NCBI GenBank assembly: GCA_947488755.1
Contig: CANLAD010000001.1
Location: 1,254,247 to 1,318,246, forward strand
Source: an uncultured Erythrobacter sp.
GTDB lineage: Bacteria; Pseudomonadota; Alphaproteobacteria; Sphingomonadales; Sphingomonadaceae
Length of the DNA stretch: 64,000 bases
Reading direction: 5' to 3'
Below the pieces are notes generated by a model. The model saw only the letters and a list, made by a program, of their open reading frames with translations. It was not told where the DNA came from and made no database searches. A program made the translations under genes and the position numbers. Each line of letters begins with the position of its first letter. Position 1 is the first letter of the stretch. Shown piece after piece: positions 9,442 to 17,844 of this stretch.

Positions 9442-10350
9442 TTATTCGGGCTGATCGATCGGAGCATTCGGCGCATCGACGAGCGCGTCCGCGCTTTCGT
9501 CGGCCAAACCTTCGCCTTGCCGGTCGAGCTGCTGCTCGCGACGTTCGCGCAGGCGCTCGATCCTTTGCTGGCGCTGCTCCGGAGACATATCACGCCACCG
9601 CTGCACCCGGCGCCGCATTGGCCTTTCGCCAGCCTCGCCGCGCTCGTTGAGCAGCAGATCTTCGCGCGTGAGTTTTTCACCACTTTCGAGGCGTTCGCGT
9701 AAGTCCTCGCGTCGCTCCTCCAGCCTGCCCTCGACACGGTCCTCGCGGCGTTCGCGAAATTCGCCGAGGCGCTCCCTGAATTGCTGTTCTTCCTCGGGCG
9801 TGGGCGCAGGAAGGCCCTGAGCTCGGCGGTTTTCAATGAATTCGTCGATCCGCCGGTCGACTCTCCCCCGCCTGTTCTCGGATCGCGTTGAGCGGACTTC
9901 GTCAACGCGGCGGAAGGCTTCTTCCAGCTCCTCGGTCGTGTCGATTGACCCTTCGATGACGACCGGCGCGGACCCGGAAGGGGCAGGCGCTACATTCGCC
10001 GCCGGCGCAGATGTGCTCGCGGGATCGGGCGCCGGGTCGTTGCCGGTGATCCTCGACCACACCTGTTGCGGCGATGGCAAGTCCACACCCAGATCCTCCA
10101 GTACACCCGTCGCCGCCGCAGCAGTACCCAGCGCGCCTGCGACCAGCACGCCGGTTCCCACCCGCCGGACGGTCCGCCAGCGTGAGGTCGCAGGACGCGA
10201 AGTGGGCAGTCGCGCGGCGCGGTCGTTTGTCGCACTGACCACCCGATCGGCGAAGTCGGGGGGCAGTTGCGGCACGGCATAACCGCTCAGCACCTGACCC
10301 AGCGGTTCGTCTGGCGTGATCGGGCGCGTGTCGTTTTCAGCGTTGCTCAT
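9442..10350 (-). CDS. Putative membrane anti-sigma factor with a long charged periplasmic helix
   Basis: A 302-aa protein whose start overlaps the end of the ECF sigma gene by 4 bp (ATGA), the usual sigma/anti-sigma coupling. The cytoplasmic N-terminal 60 residues are followed by one transmembrane segment at about 64-82. A Pro/Ala linker then leads into some 130 residues extremely rich in Arg and Glu (for example EFRERREDRVEGRLEERRED), predicted to be a long helix or coiled coil. No zinc HxxxCxxC motif is visible. The anti-sigma role is inferred from context; a periplasmic sensor module of the heavy-metal/EF-like type is an alternative. Confidence 0.75.
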   Translation of the reverse strand: MSNAENDTRPITPDEPLGQVLSGYAVPQLPPDFADRVVSATNDRAARLPTSRPATSRWRTVRRVGTGVLVAGALGTAAAATGVLEDLGVDLPSPQQVWSRITGNDPAPDPASTSAPAANVAPAPSGSAPVVIEGSIDTTEELEEAFRRVDEVRSTRSENRRGRVDRRIDEFIENRRAQGLPAPTPEEEQQFRERLGEFRERREDRVEGRLEERREDLRERLESGEKLTREDLLLNERGEAGERPMRRRVQRWRDMSPEQRQQRIERLRERREQQLDRQGEGLADESADALVDAPNAPIDQPE

Positions 10351-10949
10351 GCCGCCCCTCCCCGCCCGATCTCGCCGCCCTCACCCGCCGCAAACGCTTC
10401 GCGCAAGGCGGCGCGGGCGCGATGAAGTAGCGACTCGAAGGCCTTGAGCTTCATGTCGAGCACCCTTGCCGCGTCAGCGTTGGGCAATTTCTCGTAATAG
10501 GTCAGCACGATCGCGGCGCGTTGGCGCTCTGGCAGCGTTTGCACCAGCGCCCGCGCAGCCTGCTCCGCCTCACTCGCCTCCAATGCAGCGTCGGCAAGCG
10601 CCTCTTCATCCGCGCGTTCCGGCACCTCAGCCTCTGACATGCGCTTGCGAACCCGCAAGCGGTCAAGCGCAAGGTTCATCGCCACCCGCGTCAGCCACGC
10701 GCCAAGGTTCAGCGCGCCGCGACGCGCTTCGAGCTTCGGAGCATGGTCCCATAGTCTCAACATGGCTTCCTGCGCGATATCCTCGGCTTCGTGAGCATCG
10801 CCCGTCATGCGGTAGGCGATGCGATGGAGCGGTGCGGCGTGAGCGCCGATAGCCTCGCGAAATGCGAACTCATCGCGCACGGCGATCCGCGCGACGAGCG
10901 CGGTGTCATCGGCGCGGCTCTCGCGGTCTGGCCCGCTGACATTCGTCAT
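10347..10949 (-). CDS. ECF-family RNA polymerase sigma factor
   Basis: A 200-aa sigma-70 factor with only regions 2 and 4. Region 2 includes HRIAYRMTGDAHEAEDIAQE and WLTRVAMNLALDRLR; region 4 includes LPERQRAAIVLTYYEKLPNADAARVLDMKLKAFESLLHRAR. It is co-transcribed and translationally coupled with the downstream membrane protein that is probably its anti-sigma factor. The target promoters cannot be told from this window. It is distinct from EcfG in lacking a neighbouring nepR/phyR. Confidence 0.93.
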   Translation of the reverse strand: MTNVSGPDRESRADDTALVARIAVRDEFAFREAIGAHAAPLHRIAYRMTGDAHEAEDIAQEAMLRLWDHAPKLEARRGALNLGAWLTRVAMNLALDRLRVRKRMSEAEVPERADEEALADAALEASEAEQAARALVQTLPERQRAAIVLTYYEKLPNADAARVLDMKLKAFESLLHRARAALREAFAAGEGGEIGRGGAA

Positions 10950-11035
10950 GATCGCTCGCGCAAAAGCCCCGTTTGCGTGTGATGCTGTGCCTGTACAACG
11001 AAGCGGCTGACCAAACCCTTCGCCAGTTCGCGGAT

Positions 11036-12541
11036 TTATGCGCGGGGCAGGCGCAATTCGACCAGCAGACCGCCCAGATCCTCGCTCTCGCGCAATTCGA
11101 CCGAGCCGCCGTAGATTTCCGCAACATCTCGCACGATTGCAAGGCCCAGGCCGGTGCCGGGCTTGTCCGTGTCCAACCGCGCGCCGCGATCGAAAATGCC
11201 GCTGCGATCCGCCTCGGGAATGCCGGGGCCGTCATCCTCGACCCAGATATGGCACATGTCGCTATCGGGCGTTTCGTCCAGTGTGACGAAGACGCTGCCC
11301 CCGCCATATTTCGCCGCATTCTCGATGAGGTTGCCGAGAATTTCGTCCAGATCCTGCCGCTCGATCGCGACCATCGTGTCCTTGCCGCCAGCAATATCGA
11401 GGCGGCCCTCGGGATAAAGTCGCTCGACCGCGCGGCGCACGGCTTCGGCGCTCTGGCGGACATCGGTTCGGGCCTGTCCGACGGCGCGCCGACCCACCGC
11501 GCGCGCGCGCGCCAGATGGTGATCGACATGCCGCTGCATCGTCCGGGTCTCACGGAACACCGTGTTGGACAGATCGGTCGCCCGCGCGGTCGCCGCATTC
11601 GTCAATACGGTCAGCGGGGTCTTGAGCGCGTGGGCGAGATTGCCCGCATGGGTGCGCGCTTCCTCCGCCTGGCGCTCGGTATGTTCGAGCAGCGCGTTAA
11701 CCTCCTGCACCAGCGGTTGCACTTCGGAGGGAAGCGGCTCGGTAATGCGGTTCTCCCCGGTCGTGCGCAACTTCTGGATTGCCGCGCGAACACGTCGCAG
11801 CGGCGAGAGACCATAGCGGATCTGGAGCAAGGCCATGATAATCAGCCCAAGGCCCAGCACCGCGAAGCTCCAGATCAGGATCAGGCGAACGCGCTGTATC
11901 TGCGCATCCCGCTCACGCGTCGCACTCGCCACCGCGAACGTCCAGCGCGTATCGCTTCCCGGCAGTATCAGCGTGCGTTCGGCAATGCGCAGCGGCTCTT
12001 CCTCGAACTGATTGGAATCGTAGAAGATGATATCGCTGTCGAACACGTCGCCGACCTGACCGGTCCCGCGCAATGTCAGCGTGCGATCCCACAGGCTGCG
12101 CGATGGCCACGGTTCGTACCCATCGCCGCTGATCTGCCAGTAAAGCCCGCTGTTCGGCTCGAAAAAACGTTGATTGCCGAGGCTCCGCTCGAACCAGACC
12201 TCGCCCATCGGATCGATTTCGGCCGAGGTGATCATTGCGGTGAGTTGGTAGTCGAGCTGTTCGTCGAAATTGTCCTCGACCTGATTGGTCAGGATGCGTT
12301 CCAGCGCGAGCCCGCCGACCAGCAGCAGCAGGATGATCCATGCGGTCGCGATAAAGCCCATGCGCCGGGCAAGGCTCGCACCGTCGCGCTGCAAGGGTGG
12401 AAGGACGATTGCGGGCGCATCGGCGTCGGATGCAGGACCGCCGTCGCCTGATGGCACGCCATCGCGCAGCGCGGCGGACGCGCCGGCGCGATCAGGCGCG
12501 CGGGGCGTCTGCGGGGTCGTCGAGGCTGTAACCGAGGCCAC
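11036..12541 (-). CDS. Two-component sensor histidine kinase
   Basis: A 501-aa inner-membrane kinase. An Ala/Pro-rich N-terminus precedes TM1 at about 62-81; a periplasmic sensor domain of about 140 residues follows, then TM2 at about 220-243, a HAMP-like linker, the H-box NLAHALKTPLTVLTN, N-box NLIENAAKYG, G1 VEDDGPGIP and G2 GTGLGLAI. All catalytic motifs are intact. The architecture resembles PhoQ-like kinases. The start at 12541 overlaps the response-regulator gene by 50 bp; a later start is possible but no better signal is seen. Confidence 0.93.
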   Translation of the reverse strand: MASVTASTTPQTPRAPDRAGASAALRDGVPSGDGGPASDADAPAIVLPPLQRDGASLARRMGFIATAWIILLLLVGGLALERILTNQVEDNFDEQLDYQLTAMITSAEIDPMGEVWFERSLGNQRFFEPNSGLYWQISGDGYEPWPSRSLWDRTLTLRGTGQVGDVFDSDIIFYDSNQFEEEPLRIAERTLILPGSDTRWTFAVASATRERDAQIQRVRLILIWSFAVLGLGLIIMALLQIRYGLSPLRRVRAAIQKLRTTGENRITEPLPSEVQPLVQEVNALLEHTERQAEEARTHAGNLAHALKTPLTVLTNAATARATDLSNTVFRETRTMQRHVDHHLARARAVGRRAVGQARTDVRQSAEAVRRAVERLYPEGRLDIAGGKDTMVAIERQDLDEILGNLIENAAKYGGGSVFVTLDETPDSDMCHIWVEDDGPGIPEADRSGIFDRGARLDTDKPGTGLGLAIVRDVAEIYGGSVELRESEDLGGLLVELRLPRA

Positions 12542-13169
12542 GGATCGTAGTGATTACCTCTGCGCCGAGTTTCTTGCGGATGCGGGTAACGAACACCTCG
12601 ATCGTGTTCGAATCGCGGTCGAAATCCTGATCATAGATATGTTCGATCAGTTCGGTGCGGCTGACGACCTTGCCCTTGTGGTGCATCAGGTAGCTCAGCA
12701 GCTTGTATTCCTGCGCGGTCAGCTTGACCGGCTCGCCATCGAGCGTGACGCGGCCCGATCGCGTATCAAGCCGCACCGCGCCTGCCGTCAGTTCGGACGA
12801 CGTGTTGCCCGAAGCGCGGCGGATGAGCGCGCGCAGCCGGGCGATCAGTTCCTCGGTCTGGAACGGCTTGGCGAGGTAATCGTCAGCGCCCGCATCGAGC
12901 CCGGCGACCTTGTCCGACCAGCTATCGCGCGCGGTCAGCACCAGTACGGGAAAGTCGCGACCTTCCTTGCGCCACATGCCGAGTACCGAAAGCCCGTCTA
13001 TCTCCGGCAGGCCAAGGTCGAGGATGCACGCGTCGTAATCCTCTGTGCTGCCCATGAAATGCCCGTCCTCGCCATCGGTGGACAAGTCGACGGCATAGCC
13101 GGTCTGTTCGAGCGTGGTCTTCAGTTGCTGGCCGAGCGTGGGTTCGTCTTCGACGATCAGGATGCGCAT
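12492..13169 (-). CDS. OmpR/PhoP-type response regulator
   Basis: A 225-aa regulator with a receiver domain (MRILIVEDEP start, phosphoacceptor D51 in CILDLGLPE, switch Lys in LAKPF) and a C-terminal winged-helix DNA-binding domain (LTAQEYKLLSYLMHHKG, ending TTIRGLGYSL). It precedes the kinase gene on the same strand with overlapping ends. The frame is open to 13286, but the internal ATG at 13169 begins exactly at the receiver fold and is preferred. The PepSY-like gene upstream probably belongs to the same operon. Confidence 0.95.
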   Translation of the reverse strand: MRILIVEDEPTLGQQLKTTLEQTGYAVDLSTDGEDGHFMGSTEDYDACILDLGLPEIDGLSVLGMWRKEGRDFPVLVLTARDSWSDKVAGLDAGADDYLAKPFQTEELIARLRALIRRASGNTSSELTAGAVRLDTRSGRVTLDGEPVKLTAQEYKLLSYLMHHKGKVVSRTELIEHIYDQDFDRDSNTIEVFVTRIRKKLGAEVITTIRGLGYSLDDPADAPRA

Positions 13170-13248
13170 GTTCCACCGTGACTTTGCATGTAAGTTGCCA
13201 GCCGCTTGCGCGTTTGCCGCGCTCGCGTCAAGCAGGGGCCATCGGGCC

Positions 13249-13590
13249 TCAATTGGAGCGTTTGATGATGCGGCCGGTGCGTGCATCGACGTCGATATAG
13301 GTCACCCGGCCATCCTTGATGAACTTGAGCCGATAAGCCCGCGCCCGGCTGTCATAAGACGGCCCGAGATACTCGGCGCCGCGCATCTGTGGAAGGATGC
13401 GCCGCTCGATCTCGCGCAGCGACAGCTGGTTGCCCGCCCGCATTTCCTTGCGCGCCTCGCCCTGATCCTGAAGCGACTGGACCTGCGCCACCGCAGCCGA
13501 GGCGGCAGACGCGGTAAAAGGCCCTGCGCCGAGGCCGGCCAGAGTAATTATTGCAGCCATCACGGCCAGGGAAATACGCATAAGTGTCAT
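13249..13590 (-). CDS. Exported PepSY-like small protein
   Basis: A 113-aa protein with a signal peptide (MTLMRISLAVMAAIITLAGL, cut after ASA) and a mature part of about 85 aa. Its C-terminus LKFIKDGRVTYIDVDARTGR resembles a single PepSY repeat (strand-turn-strand ending in a DxxTG-like motif). Such proteins are common just upstream of PhoP/PhoQ-like pairs, as here (79 bp to the regulator), and may act as periplasmic modulators. The start could also be the Met four codons in. Confidence 0.78.
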   Translation of the reverse strand: MTLMRISLAVMAAIITLAGLGAGPFTASAASAAVAQVQSLQDQGEARKEMRAGNQLSLREIERRILPQMRGAEYLGPSYDSRARAYRLKFIKDGRVTYIDVDARTGRIIKRSN

Positions 13591-13667
13591 TGTGGCGTGG
13601 TTTTATTGCCTTTGTATTGAACCCGTTGTGAATGGCCGTGACGAAAGGACTGACGGCTCGAACCGCG

Positions 13668-14417
13668 TTATTCCTCCGCTTGGGCTTCGGAATCGACCAT
13701 TTCGTACTTTATCGTGATGTTGACACCGGTGCTGACGCGTCCGGGCTGGACCGGGGCGCTTTCGGCGACTTCATCCATTGCGATGCGGCTGGCCGTGACC
13801 ATGATCTGCTGAGGTCCGCTACCCCGAATTGCCTCGCTGATCGAGAGCACCTCCACACCGTCATAACCGACAAGCTGCGCATAGGACTCGGCGCGCGCCT
13901 GTGCCCGCTCGATCGCGCGTTCGCGCGCGGTGTTCTTGGCCGCCTCGTCATCCTCAATGCTGAAGCTGGGGCCAGACAGATTGGTCGCGCCAGCCTGCAC
14001 CAGCGCATCGAGCACTTCGCCGGTTTCATCGATCTCCCGCAGCTTCACGTTCACACGGTTCGACACCTCGTATCCGCGAAAGACCTGACGCTGATTCTGC
14101 CGCTCATAATCGTAGCGGGCATTAAGATTGATGCCCGTCGTCTGAATGTCCTCCTCCGGCACGCCCAGCGCGAGTATCCGGTCAATCACCTGACGCATTT
14201 CCGTCGAATTCTGCCGCAGGGCCTCGACGGCGGTGGGGGCCTGCGTCGAGACGCCTGCGCCGATCGTCACAAGGTCGGGTTCAGCATCCACGCTCTCAAA
14301 CACCGACAGCTCGATCACCGGGCCATCCGCGTCGATTTCCACCTGCTGCGCCACGGCGTTTGAAGGCATTGCGAGCGCCAGGCCAGCGGCGGCAAGGGGA
14401 ATAAGGGATCGGGTCAT
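13668..14417 (-). CDS. SIMPL domain (DUF541) periplasmic protein
   Basis: A 249-aa exported protein with a signal peptide (MTRSLIPLAAAGLALAMPSNAVA) followed by one SIMPL/DUF541 domain: VTIGAGVSTQAPTAVEAL, ILALGVPEEDIQTTGINL, the central YERQNQRQVFRGYEVSN and the C-terminal Lys/Glu tail. Family members form oligomeric periplasmic or outer-membrane shells linked to stress tolerance. The ATG at 14417 is chosen over the frame start at 14495 because it gives the signal peptide. It stands alone, divergent from the ABC-F gene. Confidence 0.9.
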   Translation of the reverse strand: MTRSLIPLAAAGLALAMPSNAVAQQVEIDADGPVIELSVFESVDAEPDLVTIGAGVSTQAPTAVEALRQNSTEMRQVIDRILALGVPEEDIQTTGINLNARYDYERQNQRQVFRGYEVSNRVNVKLREIDETGEVLDALVQAGATNLSGPSFSIEDDEAAKNTARERAIERAQARAESYAQLVGYDGVEVLSISEAIRGSGPQQIMVTASRIAMDEVAESAPVQPGRVSTGVNITIKYEMVDSEAQAEE

Positions 14418-14515
14418 AGTGTGGTCTCCTGTTTGGCGTGCCATGCGACGGCGCGGCTTGATGCGCACTGAACCGCCTTGGCAGCCGGTGTGCAAGCCCC
14501 TACGTCGCGCGTCCT

Positions 14516-16339
14516 ATGGCACAACCACCGATCCTCAGCCTCGAAGGCCTAGCCCTGCAACAGGGCGGGCGCTGGCTGTTCGGCGGCCCGCAACCCGATC
14601 AGGGAGCCGAACCGATCGACCTGCACGTCCTGCCCGGCGACCGGCTCGCGCTGATCGGGCGCAACGGCGCGGGCAAGACAACGCTGCTCAAGCTCATCGA
14701 CGACCGGATCGAACCGGATCGTGGTACCCGCCGGGTGAAGCCCAACATGCGGATCGTGTTTCTCGAACAGGAACCCGATTTCGCGCCGTTCGACACCTTG
14801 ATGGACTTTGCGCTGGCCGGCGATCACGCCCCTGCCCCGCACGAGGTGGAGGCGATCGCGGGCCAGCTCGGCATCGATATGTCGACCGATGCGGCGAGCG
14901 CCAGCGGTGGAGAGCGTCGCCGTGCCGCCATTGCCCGCGCGCTGGCGCAGGATCCCGATCTGCTGCTTCTGGACGAGCCGACCAACCATCTGGATCTCGG
15001 CGCTATCGACTGGCTGGAGGACTGGCTCTCCCGTTACAAGGGCGCATTCATTACGATCAGCCACGACCGGACCTTCCTCAAGCGCCTGACCCGCGCAACC
15101 TTGTGGCTCGACCGCGGAACGCTGCGACGCAAGGAAGTCGGCTTTGGCGGCTACGAGGCGTGGGAAGAGCAGGTGTATGCAGAGGAAACGCGGGCTGCAG
15201 AAAAGCTCGATGCCAAGCTGAAGATCGAGGCGCACTGGCTCGAACGCGGCGTCACCGCCCGGCGCAAGCGCAATCAGGGGCGGCTTGAAAAGCTCCACCA
15301 GATGCGCGCTGCTCGCGCCGCGATGATCTCCGACAGCGGCGCGGCGAAGATGAAACTCGCGAATGACGAGGAGTTCAAGTCGAAGTCCGTCATCGTCGCG
15401 GAAAACATCACCAAGTCCTACGACGGACGCGCTATCATCAAGCCGTTCACCCTGCGCATTCAGAACGGCGATCGCATCGGCATCGTCGGCGCAAACGGGG
15501 CGGGCAAGACGACGCTGCTCAAGCTGCTGACCGGAGAGACCGAACCCGACAGCGGCACCATCACCCACGCCCGGACGCTGAGCGGCGTGATGATCGACCA
15601 GCAGCGCAAGCTCCTCGAACCCGATGCGAGCGTGCGAGACATTCTCGCGCAGGGCGGAGACTGGATCGACGTTCGGGGCAATCGCAAGCATGTTCAGGCC
15701 TATCTCAAGGACTTTCTGTTCGATCCCAAGATCGTCGACACCAAGGTCGGCATCCTGTCTGGCGGCGAGCGGTCGCGGCTGCTGCTTGCCCGCGAATTTG
15801 CGCGCACCGCGAACCTGCTGGTGCTCGATGAGCCGACCAACGATCTCGATCTCGAAACGCTCGACCTGTTGCAGGAAGTGATCGCCGATTTCGAAGGCAC
15901 GGTGCTGATTGTAAGCCATGATCGCGATTTCCTCGACAAGACGGTGACGGTGACGCTGGGGCTGGATGGATCGGGCACGGTGGATATCGTTGTGGGCGGA
16001 TATGCCGACTGGGAGGCAAAGCGGCAGCGGCGCAACGTGGGAGCATCGCGCACATCTAAGACTGCCGTCGCGCCGTCTCCGCCCCCTCCCCCGCCGCCGA
16101 AAACCGACAAGCTCTCCTACAAGGACCAGCGCGATTTCGAGCTCCTGCCCGACCGGATCGAGGAGCTCGAAGCGGCGATCGAGAAGGCGCAGGCGATCCT
16201 TGCCGATCCCGACCTGTTTCAGTCCGACCCGAAGCGCTTCGCCACCATCTCCAAGGGTCTGGAGAACGCGCGGGTCGAGAAGGACGCCACCGAAGAACGC
16301 TGGCTCGACCTGGCCGAGCAGGTCGAGGCCAGTGCCTGA
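14516..16339 (+). CDS. ABC-F family ATPase (Uup-like)
   Basis: A 607-aa cytosolic protein with two fused ABC ATPase domains and no membrane segments. It has Walker A GRNGAGKTTLLK near residue 48 and GANGAGKTTLLK near residue 325, signature motifs SGGERRRAA and LSGGERSRL, and Walker B LLLLDEPTNHLD and LLVLDEPTNDLD. A poly-Pro stretch near 520 leads to a C-terminal coiled coil typical of Uup. ABC-F proteins act on the ribosome; Uup is also linked to precise excision of transposons. It overlaps the next gene by 8 bp. Confidence 0.93.
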   Translation: MAQPPILSLEGLALQQGGRWLFGGPQPDQGAEPIDLHVLPGDRLALIGRNGAGKTTLLKLIDDRIEPDRGTRRVKPNMRIVFLEQEPDFAPFDTLMDFALAGDHAPAPHEVEAIAGQLGIDMSTDAASASGGERRRAAIARALAQDPDLLLLDEPTNHLDLGAIDWLEDWLSRYKGAFITISHDRTFLKRLTRATLWLDRGTLRRKEVGFGGYEAWEEQVYAEETRAAEKLDAKLKIEAHWLERGVTARRKRNQGRLEKLHQMRAARAAMISDSGAAKMKLANDEEFKSKSVIVAENITKSYDGRAIIKPFTLRIQNGDRIGIVGANGAGKTTLLKLLTGETEPDSGTITHARTLSGVMIDQQRKLLEPDASVRDILAQGGDWIDVRGNRKHVQAYLKDFLFDPKIVDTKVGILSGGERSRLLLAREFARTANLLVLDEPTNDLDLETLDLLQEVIADFEGTVLIVSHDRDFLDKTVTVTLGLDGSGTVDIVVGGYADWEAKRQRRNVGASRTSKTAVAPSPPPPPPPKTDKLSYKDQRDFELLPDRIEELEAAIEKAQAILADPDLFQSDPKRFATISKGLENARVEKDATEERWLDLAEQVEASA

Positions 16340-16916
16340 CGATCCCGTCGCACTTCACCGCGAGATTGCCGCCTGCACGCTGTGCGCCGAGCACCTCCCA
16401 CTTGGCCCGCGCCCCGTCGTCCAATTCTCGCCGACCTCCCGCATCCTGATCATCGGACAGGCGCCGGGGACCAAGGTTCATGCGAGCGGCGTGCCGTGGG
16501 ACGATGACAGCGGGGACCGGCTGCGCGGCTGGCTGGGTCTGGGCAAATCCTTCTTCTACGATCCCGCACTCGTCGCGCTCATGCCGATGGGCTTCTGCTA
16601 TCCCGGCAAGGCCAGCGGAGGCGATGCCCCGCCCCGCCGCGAATGCGCGCCGCAATGGCATGACCGCATCCTCGCTCTGCTGCCACAGGACCGGCTGACC
16701 CTGCTCGTCGGCGCCTATGCCCAGCGCCATTACCTGCCCGAAACCCGAAAGCTCACCATGACCGAACGGGTCCGCAAGGCCGCCGGGTTCGCACCGCTCT
16801 TCCCGCTGCCCCATCCCGCATGGCGCTCTCGCCTGTGGATGGCGAAGCATCCGTGGTTCGAGGCAGATGTCCTTCCTACCCTGCGCCAGGCGGTTCAAAG
16901 GCACCTCAACGCATGA
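16332..16916 (+). CDS. Uracil-DNA-glycosylase-superfamily protein
   Basis: A 194-aa protein starting at the GTG at 16332, inside the 3' end of the ABC-F gene. It shows motif A-like GQAPGTKVHASGVPW, the central DDDSGDRLRGWLG and a C-terminal PHPAWR, which corresponds to the HPS motif of the superfamily. Four cysteines (CTLC, GFCYP, RREC) are placed as if they could hold an iron-sulfur cluster as in family 4/5 UDGs, but this is not proven. Probable role: base-excision removal of uracil. Confidence 0.85.
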   Translation: MPDDPVALHREIAACTLCAEHLPLGPRPVVQFSPTSRILIIGQAPGTKVHASGVPWDDDSGDRLRGWLGLGKSFFYDPALVALMPMGFCYPGKASGGDAPPRRECAPQWHDRILALLPQDRLTLLVGAYAQRHYLPETRKLTMTERVRKAAGFAPLFPLPHPAWRSRLWMAKHPWFEADVLPTLRQAVQRHLNA

Positions 16917-16932
16917 AAATTTCCTACTTTAT

Positions 16933-17034
16933 TTGACACATCGGACAGTGTGTCAGGTGGCAGTTTTTGGTTCTACACCATTGCTTTTCCTATATTTTCC
17001 CGTCCGGAACTTTACCTGACACTTGTCCAACACG
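16933..17034 (-). repeat. Two-box intergenic element, copy A
   Basis: On the reverse strand, a 23-nt box at 17012-17034 (contains GTGTTGGACAAGTGTCA) and a 25-nt box at 16933-16957 (contains CCTGACAC and ATGTGTCAA) are 54 bp apart. The same boxes occur at 55839-55939 on the forward strand, with 21/23 and 22/25 identities and a 53-bp spacer of unrelated sequence. The right box is an inverted repeat (TGACACA, 8 nt, TGTGTCA). It lies in an AT-richer gap between the UDG-family and SnoaL-like genes. Function is unknown; an operator pair or small mobile repeat is possible. Confidence 0.75.
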
Positions 17035-17106
17035 CTTTCAGTTTTCGTCGCGATAGCGCCATAATCCTGCCGTAGTTTCGCCACGTCAAAAACCGGGAGA
17101 GCAACC

Positions 17107-17475
17107 ATGTCGATCGATCAAATTGCCAAGGACTTCACCCAGGCCGTCGCGGACGACAACGCCGAGAAATACCAGAGCTACTGGGCCGACGACATCGTCA
17201 GCCTCGAACCGCAGGATGGCCCCATGGCACGCGTCGAAGGGCGCGAAGCTTTGCAGCAAAAGCATCAGTGGTGGGAAGAGAACACCGAGGTCCACGATAC
17301 AACGACAGAAGGCCCCTATGTTTTCGGCGACCAGTTCGCTGTGCGCTATGGCATGGACGTCACCATGAAGAATGACAGCGGTGAGGCCGAGCGCTCACAG
17401 ATGCAGGAAGTCGGCGTCTACACCGTGAAAGACGGCAAGATCGCCGAGGAGCGCTTCTTTTACGGACAGGGATGA
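17107..17475 (+). CDS. SnoaL-like / NTF2-fold protein
   Basis: A 122-aa single-domain protein with the alpha+beta cone pattern of the SnoaL/NTF2 superfamily: an N-terminal helix IDQIAKDFTQAVADDNAEKYQSY, WADDIVSLEP, GREALQQKHQWWEE, and C-terminal strands ending VKDGKIAEERFFYGQG. It could be a small enzyme or ligand-binding protein; no specific substrate is indicated. The RBS GGGAGA lies 7 bp before the ATG. It has its own upstream region, containing repeat element A. Confidence 0.88.
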   Translation: MSIDQIAKDFTQAVADDNAEKYQSYWADDIVSLEPQDGPMARVEGREALQQKHQWWEENTEVHDTTTEGPYVFGDQFAVRYGMDVTMKNDSGEAERSQMQEVGVYTVKDGKIAEERFFYGQG

Positions 17476-17573
17476 GCGGTAACTGGTCTTTCAAAATCCC
17501 TCCGCTGCACTCACTTGGTAAGATGTTAAGTTTCTACGGGTAGTCCCGACCTGATAAGACAGGAGGGATATGC

Positions 17574-17816
17574 ATGTCGAGTATGACGAAAGCGTTGTTG
17601 GGCATGATCGTGCTAGGCATTTGGGGGCCTTACCTGCTTTATGTATGGACCATGCCCGACGCGGTGCCTTCTTGGGCACACGCTCCGGGCATGCGCAAGG
17701 CACTGATGCTTGGTCGTGACTTTGAACCAACCTTCTTTACGCTTATGTTCGGGATCGGCTTCACGGGACTCCTTCCATACGGGATATACCGGATTGCGAC
17801 CGGAAAGTTGTCCTGA
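17574..17816 (+). CDS. Small two-helix membrane protein, unknown function
   Basis: An 80-aa hydrophobic protein with two predicted transmembrane helices (about residues 5-26 and 54-74) joined by a loop with PGMRKALMLGRDFEP. A strong ribosome-binding site (AGGAGGGAT) precedes the ATG. No family is recognised. It lies 98 bp downstream of the SnoaL-like gene and is convergent with the DUF6456 gene. Confidence 0.7.
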   Translation: MSSMTKALLGMIVLGIWGPYLLYVWTMPDAVPSWAHAPGMRKALMLGRDFEPTFFTLMFGIGFTGLLPYGIYRIATGKLS

Positions 17817-17844
17817 GAAAAGAAGTATTTAGGCACCGCCTCCC

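Noticed and set aside
14549..15919. 456-codon reverse open frame
   Set aside because: Antisense to the ABC-F gene, with no domain, and a GC-bias artefact.
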